DNA of 64,000 nucleotides, taken from positions 5,890,001-5,954,000 of the forward strand of contig OZ004589.1 of assembly GCA_963924555.1 (NCBI GenBank). The letters run 5' to 3'. Numbering within the stretch: the first letter of the stretch is position 1; the number at the start of each line of letters is the position of its first letter. The translations under genes and the position numbers were made by a program. This DNA is from Crambe crambe (Eukaryota > Porifera > Demospongiae > Poecilosclerida > Crambeidae). The notes beneath the pieces were generated by a model that was given only the letters and a program-made list of their open reading frames with translations, made no database searches and was not told the DNA's origin. Positions 35,045-46,224 of the stretch are shown piece by piece.

Positions 35045-35260
35045 TGATGAAAGCAAACATCAAAGCTTCTTCAAAGCAAAAGCACTTGAATCAAAGCGCT
35101 TATCGATCTTTCTATTGTTCACTGAGATCTCTATTTACTGATAGTGCCGACATGCCGACAATGAATATTCATCAGCAGGATATTTCCCGTTTTTCTCCCG
35201 GATAACTGGATGTGCAAAAATGCACGGTTTTGGAAGCCAAAGGGATACAAATCGTCGCGG

Positions 35261-35939
35261 ACGATCTGTGTTGCTATGCGCGAAGGAAAATTGGAAATTT
35301 ATTCCTTGTTTCTCGAGTATACTTTTCATGAAAGAAGAATAAACTGGTGAGTTTTAGCATCAAATAAAGGGCTACTTTAAAGAGTATGTTCCAGGGATGT
35401 GAAATGTGTTTCTTAAGTATAGTTAGTTTGCTCATGAAACAGTTTTCCATGGAGATTTTTATCACCCTAGCAACGGATAAAGCTTTTTCCTTCTTTCATT
35501 GCAAAGGCATAATTCCTGTGTCCTTTTAATGAAGTTTATGTTGTTGAGTGATGCTTGCCATACGGAATGGTGTGCATAACATAAATTTTTGTCCTGAATC
35601 TTTGATGCTTTCTGGCTTTTTCTGCGTTTGGAGGTGTATATTTTTGCTTTCTTTCACACAAAAGGCACTGTTGCATGAGCAATGAAATTTTGCTAACTGA
35701 TAGAGTTAGTGCTGCAGTTTGGAATAGCATCAATCCCATAAGCTGCAATGACCAAAATTATAGCTAATGTACATGCTAACTTATCCACATTAATTTATTA
35801 CTATACAATAGTTACAGCTATGCCAAGGAGGAAAAAAAGCAAACTGTGTGTCAAAAAACATGGAAGTAAGAACATTCTCAAGGTGCCATCTATTCCTGTG
35901 CCAGTATCTTCAAGTCCTGCTTCTAGTAGCTATCAGTGA
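35261..35939. other. Spacer between the nested block and the P-like pseudogene
   Basis: No clear gene is seen. A short frame from the ATG at 35821 encodes a basic peptide (MPRRKKSKLCVKKHG, then a possible donor GTAAGA) that could be the first exon of the following P-like gene; this is uncertain. Confidence 0.4.
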
Positions 35940-38333
35940 TCTTTCAATCACCCTGGACAGACTTCCATCTAAATGGGTCAGATTGAAAGAGCCCAACCTC
36001 ATCTTGGTGAAACTCTCAAAAAGCCCAATTCCACAGCAATTTGTTCACTCTTTAGTGTTACCATAATGGAAGATTTCAAATGGTTCCTGGCTATTAGAGA
36101 TGTAGAGGTTGATCATGTGAAAATTAAGGCCATTGCCAATGCACCGATACTTATGTCATCACCATTAGATGTGATACATCTTCTGACCCTACTGGATGAT
36201 TGTAAATTTTGTCGAGGACACCCAGACAAACAATTTATAAAATTAATAAATGATCGTAATGGGACCATATGTAATCCCTCAGGTAGGTTACAGTTTCTTC
36301 ATTAGCTGCATGAACATTAATTTCATCAAAACTAATAGGTACATCCATAACAGCATACCAAGATCAAAAGTTGCCTCCCTACATGCCAACTATCAGACAC
36401 AGGTCCTGTGAGCTCATTTTACCAGGAAACTTGTATGGCAAAACTTGCACTGCCTGTGAACACTACAGGAAAGTTCTCCGGGCATTAGATAGCCGGGCTA
36501 AAAAAAATTCTCATCAACAACTCGATCCTAGCAGTCACATCAACTATCGCTACTTAAAAGGTCCTGCCAAAAACAAAAGGATGAAAGAACTGTATAAAAG
36601 AAATAGAGCCACCAAGAAATGCATTGCCAGATTGAAGAAGAAGATTGACAGAATAACAAGAGAATCAGGAGTAAATTTGGACCAGCATATGACAGGGGAT
36701 ATCATAAGCATTGTCCAAAAGCATCATGATCAAGTTATATCAAAACATCCCTGTGGATCATTTCTTCATACCTTTTGGAATCAGCAGCTTCAGGCTGCAA
36801 AAAGGAATCAAAATGGTATGCGTTGGCATCCACTAATGATACGGTGGTGCATCTACCTGCGTCACAAATCTTCTGGGGCATACAATCTCTTACGAGAATC
36901 TGGTGTTGTTGCACTCCCATCCCAAAGAACTCTCAGGGACTACACCTATTACATCAAAACTACCACAGGTTTTTCTGATGAGGTGGATGAAGAGCTAATG
37001 GAAGCTGCATGTGCGTATGTGTATTTTATCATAGATACTATAAACTAATAAGCTAGCAAATTATAATTACGTATAATCATTATTATAGCTGCATGTGCCC
37101 AAACTTCTGAGGATTGGCAAAAGTGTGTGGTGCTAATTCTGGATGAAATGCACATCAAAGAGGACTTGGTCTATGACAAACACACTGGTGAGCTGGTTGG
37201 TTTCACTAACCTTGGCAGCATCAACCAGCCAGCATCTTCAAGCATTTGAGAGATCCTTGGAGCAAAGCACCAGTTTGGAGCCACTTGCAAATTCCATGCT
37301 CGTGATGATGGTGAGGGGAATCTTCACTAAACTGCAGTTCCCATATGCACAGTTTCCTTGTGCCAGTCTGACAGGAAACTCACTTTACTCACCATTCTGG
37401 GAAGCAGTTAGCCGCATTGAACTTGTTGGCTTGAAGGTACACTATAGCTATAATTACATATGACATTGCTCATTGCTAATAATATACAATAGGTACTTGT
37501 GTGCACGTTTGATGGAGCGACAGTGAATCGTCGTTTCATTAAACTTCATGACATGGATCAAGTTGATGTCATGTAAAGTGAAAAATCCCTATGCTGCTGA
37601 TAATAGGGATTTGTTCTTTATATCAGATCCTCCACACTTACTCAAAACCACAAGGAACTGTTGGTCATCAAATAAAAGAACCCTGTGGGTAAATGACCAT
37701 GCTGCAGATTATTATTAGCTATAATTATATAATCTCTATGCAGAAAAATGGAAAATCCATATCTTGGACCCATTTGTACAACTTGTATGTAAGGGATCAA
37801 GGTGATGGAGTGTGTACTAGAATGCTTCCCAAGTTGAAGTACGAACATCTACATCTTACTTCCTTCTCAAAAATGCGAGTAGACTTGGCAGCACAAGTAA
37901 TAATTAAACAATTATAGTTGTATCTATAATTACTGTGTGATGAATAATGATAGGTTCTCAGTGATTCTGTCTCAAAAGCTCTTCTTTTGACTGGGGGAGC
38001 AGAGGCATCTGAAACTGCAAAATTCGTGGGCATGATGGACAAATTTTTTGATAGCCTCAATGTAGCCAACTATACAGCAGGAATGTATGCCCGTAAAGCT
38101 TTTCAGTCACCTTATCGAAGTTCAAAGGACTTTCGATTAAAAGTAAGAATAATTATACAAGTTGTAGCTACATATTGATTTAGTGCAATATTGCACTATA
38201 GTGGCTACAAAATGAATTTCTTGTCTATTTGGATGAATGGGAACAAAGTGTCAAGGCAAGAAATGGTTTCAAAAAAGGCCAGAAAAAAAAGATGCTCCTT
38301 AGTGCAGAAACTTTGCTTGGCCTCCGTATTACA
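35940..38333 (+). pseudogene. P-element/THAP9-like transposase, frameshifted and 3'-truncated
   Basis: A multi-exon gene shows the P-element transposase order: an N-terminal region (DFKWFLAIRDVEVD); the helix-turn-helix with MRWHPLMIRWCIYLRHKSS and SGVVALPSQRTLRDYT; an RNase-H-like core starting VVLILDEMHIKEDLVYDKHTGE; SDPPHLLKTTRNCWSS; and a C-terminal part with RKAFQSPYRSSKDFRL and LSAETLLGLRITG. Exon borders near 36282, 37010/37089, 37741 and 37953 are plausible. At least three frameshifts are visible (about 36064, 37220 and 37572), so it cannot make a full protein. Sequence beyond 38333 is lost at a repeat insertion. No terminal repeats were identified. Confidence 0.75.
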
Positions 38334-38368
38334 GGTATAGCACCCATACATGTAGTCACATTGTACAT

Positions 38369-38614
38369 TATCAGAGAGTGCGGTAGCACTCTCTATGTAG
38401 GGATGACTCGGACGGCCGCACGCGCCGCCTATAGACTAATACTAAAGTGAAATTCTAGTTCTCCCACTTAGACCTAACAAAAGCTACTGCGAATGATTAT
38501 CCAGCCTACTAGAGCCTACTACAATGTGCAGACCAAGTTTCAGAACCAGGGAGCTTACCGTTTCAGAAATACGGCAAGCAGGTAAATCGCTATATTCTTC
38601 TTCTTCTCTATTAG
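38369..38614 (-). repeat. 246-bp interspersed repeat with terminal hairpin, copy 1
   Basis: It begins with the hairpin AGAGTGCGGTAGCACTCTCT and ends in a CTTCTTCTTCTCTATT stretch. The same sequence occurs twice in tandem, inverted, at 50104-50593. It has no coding sequence. Confidence 0.85.
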
Positions 38615-38723
38615 GCCACTCCAATAAAATGGTTAGTTTCTGGTCAACCGCCCACATCTAAATTTGATCATCTGCAAATATTATATTGCGCATGCTCAGT
38701 AGTCAAGTGAGTGCACGTGATGC

Positions 38724-41700
38724 ATGCTGACACAGCAAAACAAGCTCTACCAGCTGCTTCACTGCAAAAACATGCTTCTCAATGTCTGCGTTTCGCTGGA
38801 GTGTGGGCAAAAAAAATTGTTTGGGTGGCAGATCGTACAAGTGGAAAGCCCAGAAATGACTTTCAGTAGCTTTTTTCGGGCCCAGATTAAGGCATATCTG
38901 CCATCAGTATCCGAAACTTCTCATTATTCGGTCATATCAGTGTTCATTGGAAAGTCTAAGGATCATTTCGACAAGGTATGGTAGCTTTGATTCGTTCTCT
39001 CCTTTTCTCCTCCTCTCATTGAAGTGATTTTGACCAGGGTCAGCTTTGATTTACTCCTCTCTCTCTTTTTCTCTCTCATTCTCCTCCTCTCCTGTTTATT
39101 AGCTTTCTGTCATTGTTTGCTTCATAGGTTGATAGTTCACTAAATATTCATGAAGTGTCATCAACATTTGGACAGTATGCAAAATTCATGGTAAAAAGTG
39201 AGGATGACGCTCATGAAGTTGCTCTGTCAAGTCGAAATGCATTTGATGTACTTCTTGCCAATCAAGCTTTACTTTCTCAACCTGGCAGACCTCCAACTGT
39301 GAGTGTAAGGAATGCTAAAGATCATTTATATAATGATATTCTGGGATATATGGAAGAACAAGAATTAAATTGGCGGTCAGAGGAAATAGATACCCAGGGG
39401 AGAATGTGTGTGCGTAAGCTGACTAATATCCTCTGGATATTAGATGGTCACCATGATGTTCTTGCTAAGCAGTCTTGCCCAGTTCCTGATACATTCTCTA
39501 GGTTTCAGGGGTACAATACTCCACAAAAGCACAAGCACCGTAAAAGGTCCATTTCAAATCTAGATGGTGACACTATTCGATGCCATTCTTCTTTTCTGTT
39601 TGATTTACTTCATGCACCATTTTGGACTCGTCATAAGTGGCAAGCCTTAAAAAAAGATGTAGAACTCCTAGCACGATGACTGCATGGCTATTGTGAATAT
39701 TTAAAATCCAAAAATTCAAGGCAGAAGTCCATACATGATAGTATTGAGCCAGTAAGATCGATTGCCGATGGCATTTCTATCATGGTGCTGGAGCAAAATA
39801 TGAAGTCACATTCAAGCTTAGATGTGGTTGAACATGCATTAGAGCCAATGGATATGTACTCCTCCTTAGCTTTGGAGGACTACCTACCACAAGATAGCCA
39901 GCAGCGGTATGCTTTCATCCACAGGTTACGTGATGGCATCAAAATGCCTTGCATTCTTCTCACTTACTCAACTGGTAACAACAAAGGTAACTTCCATTTT
40001 GTTTGGAAATCTGCTGGATCACAAGGAGATGTTTTGGAGAAGAGTCAGGCTACAATTGAAGCTATTAAGAAGATGCTACCTACTTTTCATACCCGAGCCA
40101 TGAGAAAGCAAATTCAAGAGAAGTTTGGGAGGTTATCAAATAAGGTCAAACCTCATGAATTTCGTTTCATATACAAAGAGCTCACAGGTGACTGTTCAGA
40201 AGGTTCTAATTTGACAGAAAAAGAAATTGACCAACGAGTGAAGGAATTTCTGGATATGGAGGATCTGGACATCATTCCCGATCTTTGTACTCATAACAAA
40301 GGCAGGCAAAAATCATTTGATGATTTTTGGTTGGCATGCGAACAAGTATTAAATGATCAGATTGGTTTGGCAGTAGATGATCGGAGACATGACCTGGTCA
40401 CCCATGTGGCATCAGCTGTGTCAGTCCGTGACCTGTGGGAGAGGGCAAAAGCCTTATGTCCAGATGGAGCAGCCATTCCAAGCCAGGAATGGCTCCGCCT
40501 TCAATTTTGGCCCAAAAACCGTCATGCTCATGTTTCTCTTCAGTACACTGGTCGCCTAAAAGTTAAATATATGATTCAACGAAGACAGTTCAGAAAGGAT
40601 CACTGTGACAGTCACTATGCTGCAGCTGTCTTCAAGTATATGAGGGAGTATGCAGTTTCAATCAGAGATTACTGTCTTTTCGTGTCCCTTGATGACAAAC
40701 ACAGGATAAAGGTCGGAGAACCAGATTATCCTGTGGCTTCTGCAGAACGTGGAAGAAGAGTGATAGTGAGGAGTGGCACTACATTTGAGGTAGGGGATCA
40801 CGATTTTACGAAGTATAGCATTATTCCCTCTGTAGCTTTCTTTATAGATGTACCTGAAAATGTGTCTGATTCCTGGTATAATGGCCAAGTCTATGTACTA
40901 TTAAAGGAGGCTGCATTTGAACCCTCCTCTGCAGTGAGGCATGCTACTGAGCTTAGTAAAATCATTGAATCTAATTACACCCCAGTGCCACCAGTACTCT
41001 TCCTGTACACGGATGGTGGTCCAGACCACAACCTAACTCATGTTGCTGTTCAATTATCAGTTATAGCATTGTTTCTGTACCTTGATCTGGATTTCATATG
41101 TGCATCACGAACATGTCCCTACCAGTCCTGGAGAAATCCAGTAGAACGGATCATGTCCGTCTTGAACTTAGGTCTTCAGTGCATAGGGTTGATGCGAGAA
41201 AAAATGGGTGAAGATTTTGAAAAGCTCTCATCCCGGTGCAATTCACTAGCTGACTTGAGAAAAATGGCCAAGGGAAATCCTAGCTTTGCTGGTACTGTAG
41301 CTGACAGTATGTCTCTAGTCAAAATTTTATTGACAGATATTTTCACTCGTCTTGAGCTTCAGTCAAAGAAATTCTCAGTTTTTTTTTCTGCTTCATCCAG
41401 TGACATTGCTTTATTTTGGGAATCCATGCTTGCTATTGATAATACACTCAAGGACCCTTCTGGGAAGTATAGAAAAGCTACTTTGACAAAGAATCCTAGT
41501 CTTCGTTATTTTTTTGACCACTGTTGCCGTGTAAGACATTACACTTTTTCCATACTCAAATGTGGCAGTTCTTCTTGCTCAATTTGTCGACCTACTAGGC
41601 TTCTTCCCAGTGTCTTCAATGAAATTCATCATTTACCTGACCCTACTCTGGGAGAAAATGGCCATTACAAGCCTTTCGATGAGGTATTTGGAAAGAAAAC

Positions 41701-42130
41701 AACCGAAGAAAGCCGACCATCAAAGAAGAAAGCGAGAGATGTAAGAAAGGGTCCATTTATTCCTAGTATTCAACATGCTAAGAATACTAACTTAATGGTC
41801 CAATGTGAAGAGTGCCTTAAGTGGAGACTTGTATATTCACGGTACAAACTCACTTCACAGCTGCGAACCACACTAACCAAAGAATTTGAAGATTTTTCTT
41901 TTTCGTGTGGCTGTGACCTAGAAGATCTTGGACTGGATAATGTGTTTGTTCGTGACTTGACATGTAGTGATCATATTGAGAAACTTTATTATTCTCTAGG
42001 CCATGAAACAATCTGCATCTACTGTTCTGAACCTATTGAAAGTGATGAAATGACACCAGCAGAATCTCCTGATTACCCTCAATGTGGAGGATGCAAAGAT
42101 TTGCCTTCTATACACAAATATGGAAAATGA
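38724..42130 (+). pseudogene. DDE-like, zinc-binding transposon-derived gene with one in-frame TGA
   Basis: Exon 1 (start ATG 38724 uncertain, to 38975) joins exon 2 (39128-42130) in phase. The combined frame is about 1083 codons long with a single interruption, TGA at 39677-39679 (codon 268). Coding resumes at once in the same frame. Visible motifs are SLDDKHRIKVGEP (Asp at about 40691), FLYTDGGPDHNLTH (Asp at about 41012) and WRNPVERIMSVL (Glu at about 41144). Together they have the order and context of a DDE transposase core, which is an inference. The C-terminus has several Cys pairs (CGSSSCSIC, CEEC, CIYC, CGGC) and probably binds zinc. I do not recognise the family. The sense codon may have been CGA, lost by CpG decay, but readthrough cannot be excluded. 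Confidence 0.65.
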
Positions 42131-44185
42131 ATTGACTTTTTTTTTTAAAGATATATATATATATATACGACTCTGTGTGCACTTAGCTATATTTTGTAGT
42201 GATGTTTTGAAGTAAATAATCTGTATGGAGAAGAAATTCCACTATAGATTTCAGGTAATTAAATAATAATAATAATAATAACCAGCGTCCCCTCATGGAA
42301 ATATACAAAGCACTAAACCAGAAACTTAAGATTTTATTGGAGAGGCCTAACACCTGCACAGGATGTGGCCATTTGATGGCATCCACTATTATGATCACTA
42401 CACCAAATGCATAAACTCCCCATACTCCTCCCTCAAGCAAGACATACGTACCATCTCAATAATTATTTCAGTGATCACATATGTAACAATTAGCTAATGC
42501 TGTTCACTTTTTAAAATGTTCACTCCTTTCAGTACTCCATTACACTGCAGATGATCATCCTTCAAACTCTCCTCCCTGAACAGAATGAAATACTGATCAT
42601 TAAATAAATTTAGTTCAATCAAGGAAGCCTTTAGTGTCTATCAATTTTCATAATCACAAAGAAAAAGAATGCAAACAAGTGAATGCAAAAAATTTCTTCG
42701 AAATAAAAATGTGAAGTAGGGATGCTATTATAACTGCAGCTTCATTATGAAAACCAAGTACTGCAGCATCGAAGCAGTATGGCCCAAAAATCTAGCTGGA
42801 ATATGTATTATAACTGCATGCAAGAGAGTGAACTTAGTGAAGTGACCCTTACCCATCATCAAGTACGAGATACTATTCCTACTTCACTCCCTTGGCCCTT
42901 CATCATGGGAGTGAAGTAGGAATAGTATCTCGTACTTGATGATGGGTAAGGGTCACTTCACTAAGTTCACTCTCTTGCATGCAGCTATAATACATATTCC
43001 AGCTAGATTTTTGGGCCATACTGCTTCGATGCTGCAGTACTTGGTTTTCATAATGAAGCTGCAGTTATAATAGCATCCCTACTTCACATTTTTATTTCGA
43101 AGAAATTTTTTGCATTCACTTGTGTAACTTAGCACTGAGTATGGTCTCCGAGCACATTTTGGTCTCCCCAGTGTGGAATCCGGTAGCTAAGCTACATGTA
43201 GCACTTCCAGATATTGATAATAAAAATGTATATTTTGAATTTACTTGACGGTTCCTTAGTATTATAACTCTCTGAATTTCAAAGCATAATTGCGTGTTGG
43301 TTCTGGTGGTGGTTCTTATGTATGTGTAATGCTCTACAATTGAACCTCTGAATAATGGACACACTTGGGACCCATCCTTTTGTCCTTTGTAGAGAGGAAT
43401 GTTGTCGATAACTCTTTGGAAGTTATTTTGTATATAGAGTGTATATTCTTGCATTGAGAGGTTTTGTCCTCTTTCAGAGTGTCCTTTATCAGATGTTCCA
43501 CTGTATCAGTCACAAGTCCTGTATATATGTATATAATCACTCCTAGGTGCCAGGCGAACACTAGTAACAAATAAAATCGTTCAGAGGAGAGTGAGGGAAG
43601 ACCTCCAATCAAGGTGAAATATGTTTCACTATGGAAAAAAATTTTTGGCTAATCTTATATTCCTTGCATGTGTAGGTGAGAAGAGTGGCTACCAAGCTTT
43701 GCCTTGGGTTAGGTACATTACCCAAAATGGAGGTAAGTTCCGATAATAAGCTAGCACAATCATGGCATTTTCCCCTCTTTACATAACTATTTCTGTAGAT
43801 TATCAGCTTGCATAACATGATTGAACACATTATTATATTTGATAGCATTTGAGATAAGAATTTTACCTATTACCTATTAGCAACCCTTTAGCTACCATAG
43901 CTAATAATTGTACTACTTTGACGAGGACCTGGGCCCAAATGTCTGCTATTCAGATCAGGTGTTACTGTAAATAATATCGCACAGTCATATGAAATTGATT
44001 TACATCATGGCACTAGCTACATGCACCTGCATGAATATTATGCAACTGGTTTTCTCGTCACATGCATTATCAGAAGTTTGCTTAGCGTAATAATTCTCTT
44101 TTGTTATTTTAATAATCAATATTCATAGAATAATAATATAACAGCAATGATATGATCCAGTTAAAATGTTAAAGTTTGTTTCTCC
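42131..44185. other. Intergenic region with a large palindrome
   Basis: No gene is recognised. The region holds an AT run, a short (AAT)n tract near 42262, the 449-bp palindrome at 42675-43123 and a stretch with AACCTCTGAATAATGGACA near 43340 that recurs in altered form near 60947. Confidence 0.55.
42675..43123. mobile_element. Nearly perfect fold-back element (palindromic MITE)
   Basis: Two arms of about 219 bp (42675-42893 and 42905-43123) are almost exact inverted copies around a loop of roughly 11 bases (centre about 42899). The ends read ACAAGTGAATGC. Such high arm identity implies a recent insertion or ongoing arm homogenisation. It has no coding sequence and no clear target duplication. 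Confidence 0.85.
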
Positions 44186-45019
44186 TCAGGCAGAAGCAGC
44201 AGCTTTGACATTGCAGGATTTGCATCCACCATGGACAGTAGGACTCCAAGTGATATGGTAGCCAACTGGCTGAACCAGTCGTGTTGGTCCAAATAGTCCT
44301 CCAAAGATGAATGGCTCGTATGTCTTAAGGTGCCAAAGGTAGCACTTAGGTGAAGATGGACTGGAGGATGAATCTGAAGTGGAAGGCTTCTCTTCTTCTA
44401 CATTTGCATTCTTTGATTTCACTTCCTCCCCATCTTCATTTGCTGCCTTGGAGTCAGTTTCACTCTCTCCCTGATCAGGTGGTGTCTGATCACCTTCTGT
44501 CTGACTCTCTCCCTCTCCTATATCCTCTGAAGGAGTGGATTGCTTGTTGTCCTCTGCAGTGGGTGATGTAGATGGTTTCTTATCCTCAGGAGTGGACACA
44601 CAAAGAGATTCCAAGAGATTAACCAATTCTTGCGTCTCTCGTAAATGTCTGTCGAAGCTTGACCATCTACATCCAAATGGCCTCCAAGATGGTTCCAGAA
44701 TATGATCCCACAAGGAGACCCTCTGTCGTTGTGGTTTTGTCTGTCCAGTCTCCTTCCTTTCGCGACGGGAGGCAATTCGAAGTTTCCAAACGTAGTCACT
44801 GGGGAGCTCAGAGAGAACTTCTTGGAACTCTTCCTCAGTAGAGAGAGTGATGAGGTCTCCATCAGAGTCGTGATACTGCAAGACGAGGTTGGTGGTCTCT
44901 TTTGCTGCTTCGGGGAAGAGAACAGCTATTTTCTCTTTGAGCTGGTCAAAAGTGAACTCTCCAGGAGTCACCTGGAACCTACGGGCTTCGAAACCATCAT
45001 TAACTTTGAAGTACACCAT
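44186..45019 (-). CDS. PB1-domain protein with acidic linker (277 aa)
   Basis: A single-exon gene. The ATG at 45019 is chosen because the PB1 fold starts right there (MVYFKVNDGFEARRF). A weaker in-frame upstream start is possible. The PB1 domain covers about residues 1-85 and contains the OPCA acidic motif (YHDSDGDLITLSTEEEF). This motif lets PB1 domains pair with a basic partner surface, as in p62/sequestosome, NBR1 and atypical PKC. A Ser/Glu/Thr-rich linker of about 100 residues follows. The C-terminus is more ordered and aromatic (YLWHLKTYEPFIFGGLFGP). I see no ZZ finger or UBA domain, so calling it a p62 orthologue is not justified. A scaffold or signalling role is inferred. Confidence 0.8.
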   Translation of the reverse strand: MVYFKVNDGFEARRFQVTPGEFTFDQLKEKIAVLFPEAAKETTNLVLQYHDSDGDLITLSTEEEFQEVLSELPSDYVWKLRIASRRERKETGQTKPQRQRVSLWDHILEPSWRPFGCRWSSFDRHLRETQELVNLLESLCVSTPEDKKPSTSPTAEDNKQSTPSEDIGEGESQTEGDQTPPDQGESETDSKAANEDGEEVKSKNANVEEEKPSTSDSSSSPSSPKCYLWHLKTYEPFIFGGLFGPTRLVQPVGYHITWSPTVHGGCKSCNVKAAASA

Positions 45020-45308
45020 TGTGAAGGTCTTGAGAAGTTCGATTATTATTCGCTTCAAAGTTGATTTGAGTGAGAAATACTTGAAGTATGAAGTTACCAG
45101 AATGATCCATTGCTAGTTGTATACATCTGCTAGTTGTATACACCTTATGTGATTCCAGAAGTTACTAGAATGTTTGACTAGAAGCAGAACATTGTTCCAG
45201 TAACTTCTAGAATAATATTGGAGTTCGCTCGCGCGTGCGCGTATATAATACATATTACGTCATGGATGGATTCAGCATTATGTAATAATTTTGTGGTCAT
45301 TGTTGTGA

Positions 45309-46224
45309 CTATGCATTAGAATTTGGTAATCCATTACTTGTATCAAAAACTGGATTATTTAAAGAAATCACTAGATTATCCTCTGGGGGGCGGACTCTAG
45401 CATTGTGTAGGGGGTTCTCAATAACAGCCTTCACTAGTCCCCCCACTCCTTCTCCTTCTCTGCTGCAGAGAAACAAGAGGTCCAGATTGATAAAGGGAAT
45501 GGTGTGGCGTTCTCTCAGCCACTGATCCAAACAATAGAGCATATTTCTGCAAATTAATGATGGAGAAGGCTAGAAAAAAAAGTGACTTTGATTTAATACC
45601 TATGGTTTTGTTTGAGCTTGTAATTTTCATATCTGTCTTCCAGCACATCTGCCAAATCATGAAACCTATACTTTCCTGTGATAGTATCTAGTGTGCACAT
45701 ACAAGGAGATGATGAAGGGTTTAAAAGTCAACATTAACTATTTAATTACTCACCATCTAAAGCAACAGGCACAGCATATAGTGTTGTGATCACATGATCT
45801 TTGACACCTTCCACTGGTTTTCCATAGGCTTTTATGGCATGTACCTGTGTGGCTAATAATGCATAGGTAGTGCTAGGAATGCACAATTAGCCCCACCCAC
45901 TAGCTATATCTTCATGGGGTTGTCTAGTGGGTAACTTGAGGTCACTGACCTGTAAGCTTCATCTTTGATTTGACATGATTCAGGATTACTTTGGCTGGCT
46001 CTGCATTGTAGTCTGCAGGTATTGAGGGACAGCAAAAAGTATCACCGTTTTCCTCCAAACAGATCTGGAAAAGAAAAAGTCAATCTAGCTAGCTAACAGG
46101 TTCTGTTCTGTAGCTGATACTTGAAGCATGCAATGCTTACTTGGTAGTCTTTAGGTGAGTAAGCGTCATTAGCTCGTCTCCTTCTCACCACCGCACAGGC
46201 CAGGGCTAAGCTGAGGCGTGACAT
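45309..46224 (-). CDS. Conserved-looking protein of unknown function (203 aa, 5 exons)
   Basis: Exons 46224-46141, 46064-45950, 45852-45754, 45675-45600 and 45546-45309 join with matching phases and GT-AG borders to exactly 204 codons, including the stop. The start is the first ATG of exon 1 (MSRLSLALACAVVRRRR), which could be a mitochondrial or membrane-directing end. Later stretches include ADYNAEPAKVILNHVKSKM, HDLADVLEDRYENYK and RERHTIPFINLDLLFLCSR. I do not recognise the family. It is transcribed away from the CARD-lipase-GTPase gene, with about 490 bp between the two starts. A diverged copy of its exon 1 and upstream region lies at 60526-60655. Confidence 0.7.

Larger units (their letters stand above)
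31234..35244 (+). mobile_element. piggyBac-like MITE, copy 2, split by a 3.55-kb insertion
   Basis: The left part (31234-31301) and right part (34857-35244) match copy 1 at 23025-23480 almost base for base. TTAA precedes it on the left; ATAC follows on the right. The break is at the point where copy 1 reads TTGGACGGCCAATC. Confidence 0.85.
23021..35248. mobile_element. Composite unit bounded by two CCCTTT-ended MITEs, ATAC target duplication
   Basis: The outer ends are the left end of MITE copy 1 (23025, CCCTTTACCTTC) and the right end of MITE copy 2 (35244, read inward CCCTTTGGCTTCC). ATAC lies on both sides (23021-23024, 35245-35248). The site is verified because removing the unit rejoins the terminal repeat of E1. 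The inner ends of both MITEs carry TTAA (23481-23484, 31230-31233), the usual piggyBac target. The unit contains an intact piggyBac-type transposase. Either the whole block moved as one, or a circle carrying the interior recombined with a MITE that already sat at ATAC. Confidence 0.72.
19549..35260. mobile_element. Outer TIR element E1, split by a 12.2-kb insertion
   Basis: The left terminal repeat (19549-19611, CCGCGAGGATTTGTATTAG onward) matches, inverted, the sequence at 22975-23024. That match continues after the insertion at 35245-35260 (ATACAAATCGTCGCGG). Removing 23025-35248 restores a continuous right terminal repeat, which shows the insertion point directly. E1 alone is about 3.5 kb. 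Its interior has a second inverted pair sharing GGATTGGAAAC (about 19640-19675 and 21580-21616). I see no transposase in E1 itself and no clear target duplication outside it. Confidence 0.75.

Noticed and set aside
39677..39679. TGA as a selenocysteine codon
   Set aside because: No selenoprotein family is recognised, and no SECIS-like structure could be judged by eye downstream of the gene; nonsense change is simpler.
43116..43848. Three overlapping minus-strand open frames
   Set aside because: No domain or good splice context; they overlap the palindrome edge and repeat-like sequence.
44186..45019. Calling the PB1 gene a p62/SQSTM1 orthologue
   Set aside because: Only the PB1 domain is visible; the ZZ finger, LIR and UBA regions expected of p62 were not seen.
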